From Oscillospiraceae bacterium (GTDB lineage Bacteria > Bacillota > Clostridia > Oscillospirales > Ruminococcaceae), in assembly GCA_020024235.1 (NCBI GenBank), contig JAHHUA010000074.1:1-8152 (forward strand): a stretch of DNA of 8,152 nucleotides, read 5' to 3'. Under the pieces are notes generated by a model. The model had not been told where the DNA came from and ran no database searches. It saw nothing but the letters and a program-made list of their open reading frames with translations. Shown here one piece after another: positions 5,551 through 8,152 of this stretch. The position numbers were made by a program, and so were the translations under genes. Positions within the stretch are counted from its first letter, which is position 1. The number at the start of each line of letters is the position of its first letter.

Positions 5551-6468
5551 ATGGAACTTATTATCAGTGCAATTATTTTACTTATTGTAATTATTGTTAT
5601 TGCAAATTTCAAGGTGGTTCCGCAATCAGTATGCTATGTTGTAGAACGAATGGGTGTTTATAATGGTACATGGGAGAAAGGCCCTCACGTTAAAATTCCG
5701 TTTATTGACAGAATAGTTAAGAAAATTTCTCTTAAAGAACAAGTTGTTGATTTTGCTCCACAGCCTGTAATTACCAGAGATAATGTTACTATGCAGATTG
5801 ATACAGTTGTATTTTATCAGGTAACAGATGCTAAGCTTTATGTTTATGGTGTTGACAGACCTCTTTCTGCTATTGAAAATCTTACTGCTACCACACTTCG
5901 TAATATTATAGGTGAACTTATTTTGGATGATACTCTTACATCAAGAGATATTATAAACAGTAAAATTACAGCTACTTTGGATACTGCCACAGATAAGTGG
6001 GGTATTAAGATAAACAGAGTTGAACTTAAGAGCATTATTCCACCAAGAGAAATTCAAGACGCTATGGAAAAACAAATGAAAGCAGAACGCGAAAAGCGTG
6101 AAGCTGTTCTCCGTGCAGAAGGTGAAAAACAAAGTCAAATTCTTGTGGCAGAAGGTGAAAAGGAATCTCAAATTTTAAGAGCTGAAGCTGAAAAACAAGC
6201 TGCTATTTTAAGAGCTGATGCTGTAAGAGAACAAAAAATCAGAGAAGCTCAAGGTGAAGCTGAAGCTATTATCATGGTTCAAAAAGCTACTGCTGATGGT
6301 ATCAGACTTCTTAATGAAGCAGGTACTACTAAAGAAGTTATTGCTCTCAAGAGCTTTGAAACCTTTGAAAAAGTTGCAGACGGCAAAGCTACTAAAATTA
6401 TTATTCCAAGTGAAATTCAGTCCATGTCAGGACTTTTAGCCTCTGCTAAGGAAGTTATGAAAGACTAA
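5551..6468 (+). CDS. SPFH/Band 7 stomatin-like membrane protein
   Basis: The 305-residue protein has one N-terminal membrane helix (about 3-20), a stomatin/paraslipin-type SPFH domain (about 21-180, with 'VERMGVYNGTWEKGPHVKIPFIDRIVKK' split over 32-59 and the conserved 'ATTLRNIIGELILDDTLTSRDIIN' over 118-141), and a long charged coiled coil rich in Glu, Lys, Ala and Gln (about 168-245) that ends in 'GEAEAIIMVQKATADGIRL'. Such proteins form large ring or cage oligomers on the membrane and often scaffold proteases or other complexes. The NfeD-like gene upstream is its usual partner. GAGGAGG at 5535-5541 selects the ATG at 5551. An in-frame TTG at 5533 overlaps that ribosome binding site and is not the start. 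Within the coiled coil, residues 187-230 are four 11-residue repeats. Confidence 0.95.
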   Translation: MELIISAIILLIVIIVIANFKVVPQSVCYVVERMGVYNGTWEKGPHVKIPFIDRIVKKISLKEQVVDFAPQPVITRDNVTMQIDTVVFYQVTDAKLYVYGVDRPLSAIENLTATTLRNIIGELILDDTLTSRDIINSKITATLDTATDKWGIKINRVELKSIIPPREIQDAMEKQMKAEREKREAVLRAEGEKQSQILVAEGEKESQILRAEAEKQAAILRADAVREQKIREAQGEAEAIIMVQKATADGIRLLNEAGTTKEVIALKSFETFEKVADGKATKIIIPSEIQSMSGLLASAKEVMKD

Positions 6469-6512
6469 TTTCAATATTTACAAGGTTTTAATTAAAGTTT
6501 AAATAAAATGCG

Positions 6513-6562
6513 ACCCCCATACTTTAGAATAAAATAGCTAAAGTATGGGGGTAAATTTTTTT
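6513..6562 (+). terminator. Strong intrinsic terminator of the nfeD-SPFH operon
   Basis: A perfect 15-bp inverted repeat, ACCCCCATACTTTAG (6513-6527) with its complement at 6538-6552, has a 10-base loop and is followed by AAA and seven T residues (6556-6562). It lies between two convergent genes. On the minus strand the tail (CGCATTTTATTT) is weaker, so it may also serve the lipoprotein gene ending at 6591. Confidence 0.92.
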
Positions 6563-6590
6563 ACTAATTAAATCTGATAAAACATATAAT

Positions 6591-7232
6591 TTATTTTTTA
6601 ACTTCTGTTATTTCCACAGACATTTCAGTAAAAAATTCTTTCAATGATTCAAAAATGTCGGTAGAAAAATTTTCATTAAAAATAAACATTCCTGATGTGT
6701 TGACAATATTATCATTTCCTGCCGGAGAAAAGTTTACAATAACAGGAGCTGAGTTTTCATACACATATAAGTACATAACATTTTCTGATAAATTTTTATC
6801 AATAAAGCTGGTTCCTATGGTACAGATACTGGCAGCAGCCAGTTTTTCGGCTCCGCCTATGGCATTAATTTGAGTAGGAATAATTGAATAACTTCTGGAT
6901 TTAATAAAGTTATTTAATCTATCGGAGAAATTATTTGCCTCTCCCAAATTTAAAAGCTCATTTATTTTATCTGTTGGAATTTTAATTTCATATACAGCTT
7001 TTGGTAAAGCAGGATTATCAGAGCCTACGGAAGTAATGATGTCTTTAATTTTTGTATTTCCTGAATAAGCCTCAATATAAGTTTCGCTATGTGCCATTTC
7101 ATGCAGTAATGAAACTACTTCAATTCCCCTGTCATATAGGGGTACTTGTTTTTCAGAGGCAGAACAACTGCTGAGAATAATAAGGCAAAGGGAAAGAAAT
7201 GCTGAAAATGTAATTTTAATATTTTTTTTCAT
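6591..7232 (-). CDS. Lipoprotein of unknown function
   Basis: The 213-residue product begins with a lipoprotein signal: a basic start 'MKKNIK', a hydrophobic core, and lipobox L20-S21-S22-C23. The mature protein should therefore be lipid-anchored outside the membrane. Its family is not recognised. The mature part begins with a predicted amphipathic helix 'GIEVVSLLHEMAHSETYIEAY' split over 36-56, containing H44-E-M-A-H48, the bare HExxH pattern of zinc proteases, but no further ligand motif is evident. A repeated 'Gly/Asn plus aromatic' beta-rich C-terminal half follows. It starts 22 bases after the stop of the upstream gene, with AGAGG 8 bases before the ATG, so the two are probably one operon. 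Protease function is not supported. Confidence 0.85.
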   Translation of the reverse strand: MKKNIKITFSAFLSLCLIILSSCSASEKQVPLYDRGIEVVSLLHEMAHSETYIEAYSGNTKIKDIITSVGSDNPALPKAVYEIKIPTDKINELLNLGEANNFSDRLNNFIKSRSYSIIPTQINAIGGAEKLAAASICTIGTSFIDKNLSENVMYLYVYENSAPVIVNFSPAGNDNIVNTSGMFIFNENFSTDIFESLKEFFTEMSVEITEVKK

Positions 7233-7254
7233 GAAACTATCCTCTTTTCATCAA

Positions 7255-8152
7255 TTAATTCAAAATAGCTGTGGTTTGCACTTTAAATTTGCCGTTTTCA
7301 AAGGCTATATCAGATTTAATTGTATATTTAAACTGGGATATTTCAGGGTTAATTTTAATATTTTTTAAAGGTACAGGTATACTTTCTGTTTTCATATCAT
7401 AAATGTGGGGAATTAACATTTCTTCATTTACAAAACCATCTTGATCTTTGGGAATAATATATTCACTGTAAACTGAAAAATTTCCATTTTCCAAGTTTGT
7501 AATTTTACAGTTTTCACCACTTTGAGCAAAGGAGAAAACAGATTCCAACTTATCATTAAAAACTTCTATGCAAATTGCATTTCCCTGTTTGGTTCGGCTT
7601 TCGTACATAACTGTAATGTAATCATCTGTGTTTGTAAATGAAATTAATCTTACAAGATAGGGAAGATTTTTGTATGTTACGATTTTACCATCTTTAATTA
7701 CATCAATCATGCAGTCATCAAAAAATCCAAAACCGGTGGTTTCATCTTTGGTAAGTAGAATATCATATTCTATTTGTTTTTCATTATAATCAGACTCAGC
7801 CTCAGGTTTAATATTTATAATTTCAAATCCTGTGCTTGAATACTCTATGGGGTTTATTACATATTCTTCAGTGGCGTTGTTATTGGATTGTTTGGGATTT
7901 ATAGATTTTGTTAAAGATGATGTTTGAGCATTTTCTATGATTTTTTTAAGTTCATCTTCATTTTTTACTGTAATAAAATTACTAGGACTTTGCATTGAAA
8001 TCATATTTGAAGGCGGTGCTTTATCAGTTAATTTTATATTGGAAGATTCCTCATTTTTTTCTTCATTATCTGATTCAATTTCAGTTTCTTGGCAGGCTTC
8101 TTCAGATTCCACGGCAATTGTCCTGTCCTGTATAGATTCTAAAGCACTGCTA
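7255..8152 (-). CDS. Hypothetical protein, probably exported, N-terminus beyond the window
   Basis: The frame is open from the window edge at 8152 to a TAA at 7255-7257. A GTG at 8110-8112 is in frame, but the codons before it also read without a stop (S-S-A-L-E-S-I-Q-D-R-T-I-A), and no ribosome binding site precedes it, so the gene is better called 5'-partial. The visible part, about 298 residues, begins with an acidic Glu/Ser/Asn-rich stretch ('EETEIESDNEEKNEESS'-like composition), the kind of linker that follows a lipoprotein or membrane anchor. It then becomes beta-strand-rich with many aromatic residues ('YITVMYESRT', 'NGNFSVYSEYI'), suggesting an extracytoplasmic domain. Family not recognised. 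The neighbouring lipoprotein follows after 22 bases, so the two may act together at the cell surface. Confidence 0.75.
   Translation of the reverse strand, partial: SSALESIQDRTIAVESEEACQETEIESDNEEKNEESSNIKLTDKAPPSNMISMQSPSNFITVKNEDELKKIIENAQTSSLTKSINPKQSNNNATEEYVINPIEYSSTGFEIINIKPEAESDYNEKQIEYDILLTKDETTGFGFFDDCMIDVIKDGKIVTYKNLPYLVRLISFTNTDDYITVMYESRTKQGNAICIEVFNDKLESVFSFAQSGENCKITNLENGNFSVYSEYIIPKDQDGFVNEEMLIPHIYDMKTESIPVPLKNIKINPEISQFKYTIKSDIAFENGKFKVQTTAILN

Noticed and set aside
7089..7103. HEMAH as proof of a zinc metalloprotease
   Set aside because: Only the bare HExxH is present, in an amphipathic helix near the lipid anchor, with no recognisable third-ligand motif.
8110..8112. GTG as the true start of the last gene
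   Set aside because: The frame stays open to the window edge and no ribosome binding site precedes the GTG.

Overview
This AT-rich window looks like a chromosomal segment from an anaerobic low-GC Bacillota, most probably a member of the Clostridia. The reasons are two tandem feoA genes followed by feoB, strong AGGAGG-type ribosome binding sites, a preQ1-I riboswitch with an intrinsic terminator, TTG/TATAAT-type promoters, and lipoprotein and protein families common in that class. The genus cannot be read from the sequence.

Layout, left to right. (1) 1-3079: a ferrous iron uptake cluster with two feoA genes, feoB, and a very small FeoB-associated Cys-rich membrane protein, closed by a strong terminator. 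Four copies of a TTAGY-N4-RCTAA-like palindrome, two before the first feoA and two between the second feoA and feoB, are probably operators of a metal-responsive repressor. (2) 3104-4039: a single-gene unit with its own promoter, encoding a SpoU/TrmH-family RNA 2'-O-ribose methyltransferase, ended by a hairpin shared with the convergent gene. (3) 4053-4903, minus strand: a promoter, a preQ1-I riboswitch, a terminator and a YhhQ-type queuosine-precursor transporter. (4) 4984-6562: an NfeD-like membrane protein and an SPFH/stomatin-like protein, a typical membrane-microdomain pair, closed by a terminator. (5) 6591-8152, minus strand: a lipoprotein of unknown function and, upstream of it, a gene of unknown function whose N-terminus lies beyond the window edge.

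The most notable observation is in the small gene after feoB. Its reading frame reaches a TGA (2984-2986) exactly where its family has a Cys-rich tail. Beyond the TGA the same frame continues as N-G-S-C-G-G-C-K-G-C-S to a TAA at 3020-3022, so the tail would read GGG-U-NGSCGGCKGCS. A 6-bp perfect hairpin with a GGG loop starts about 17 nt after the TGA and resembles a bacterial SECIS element. This suggests a selenocysteine-containing accessory protein of ferrous iron transport. The alternative is a recent TGC or TGT to TGA nonsense mutation.
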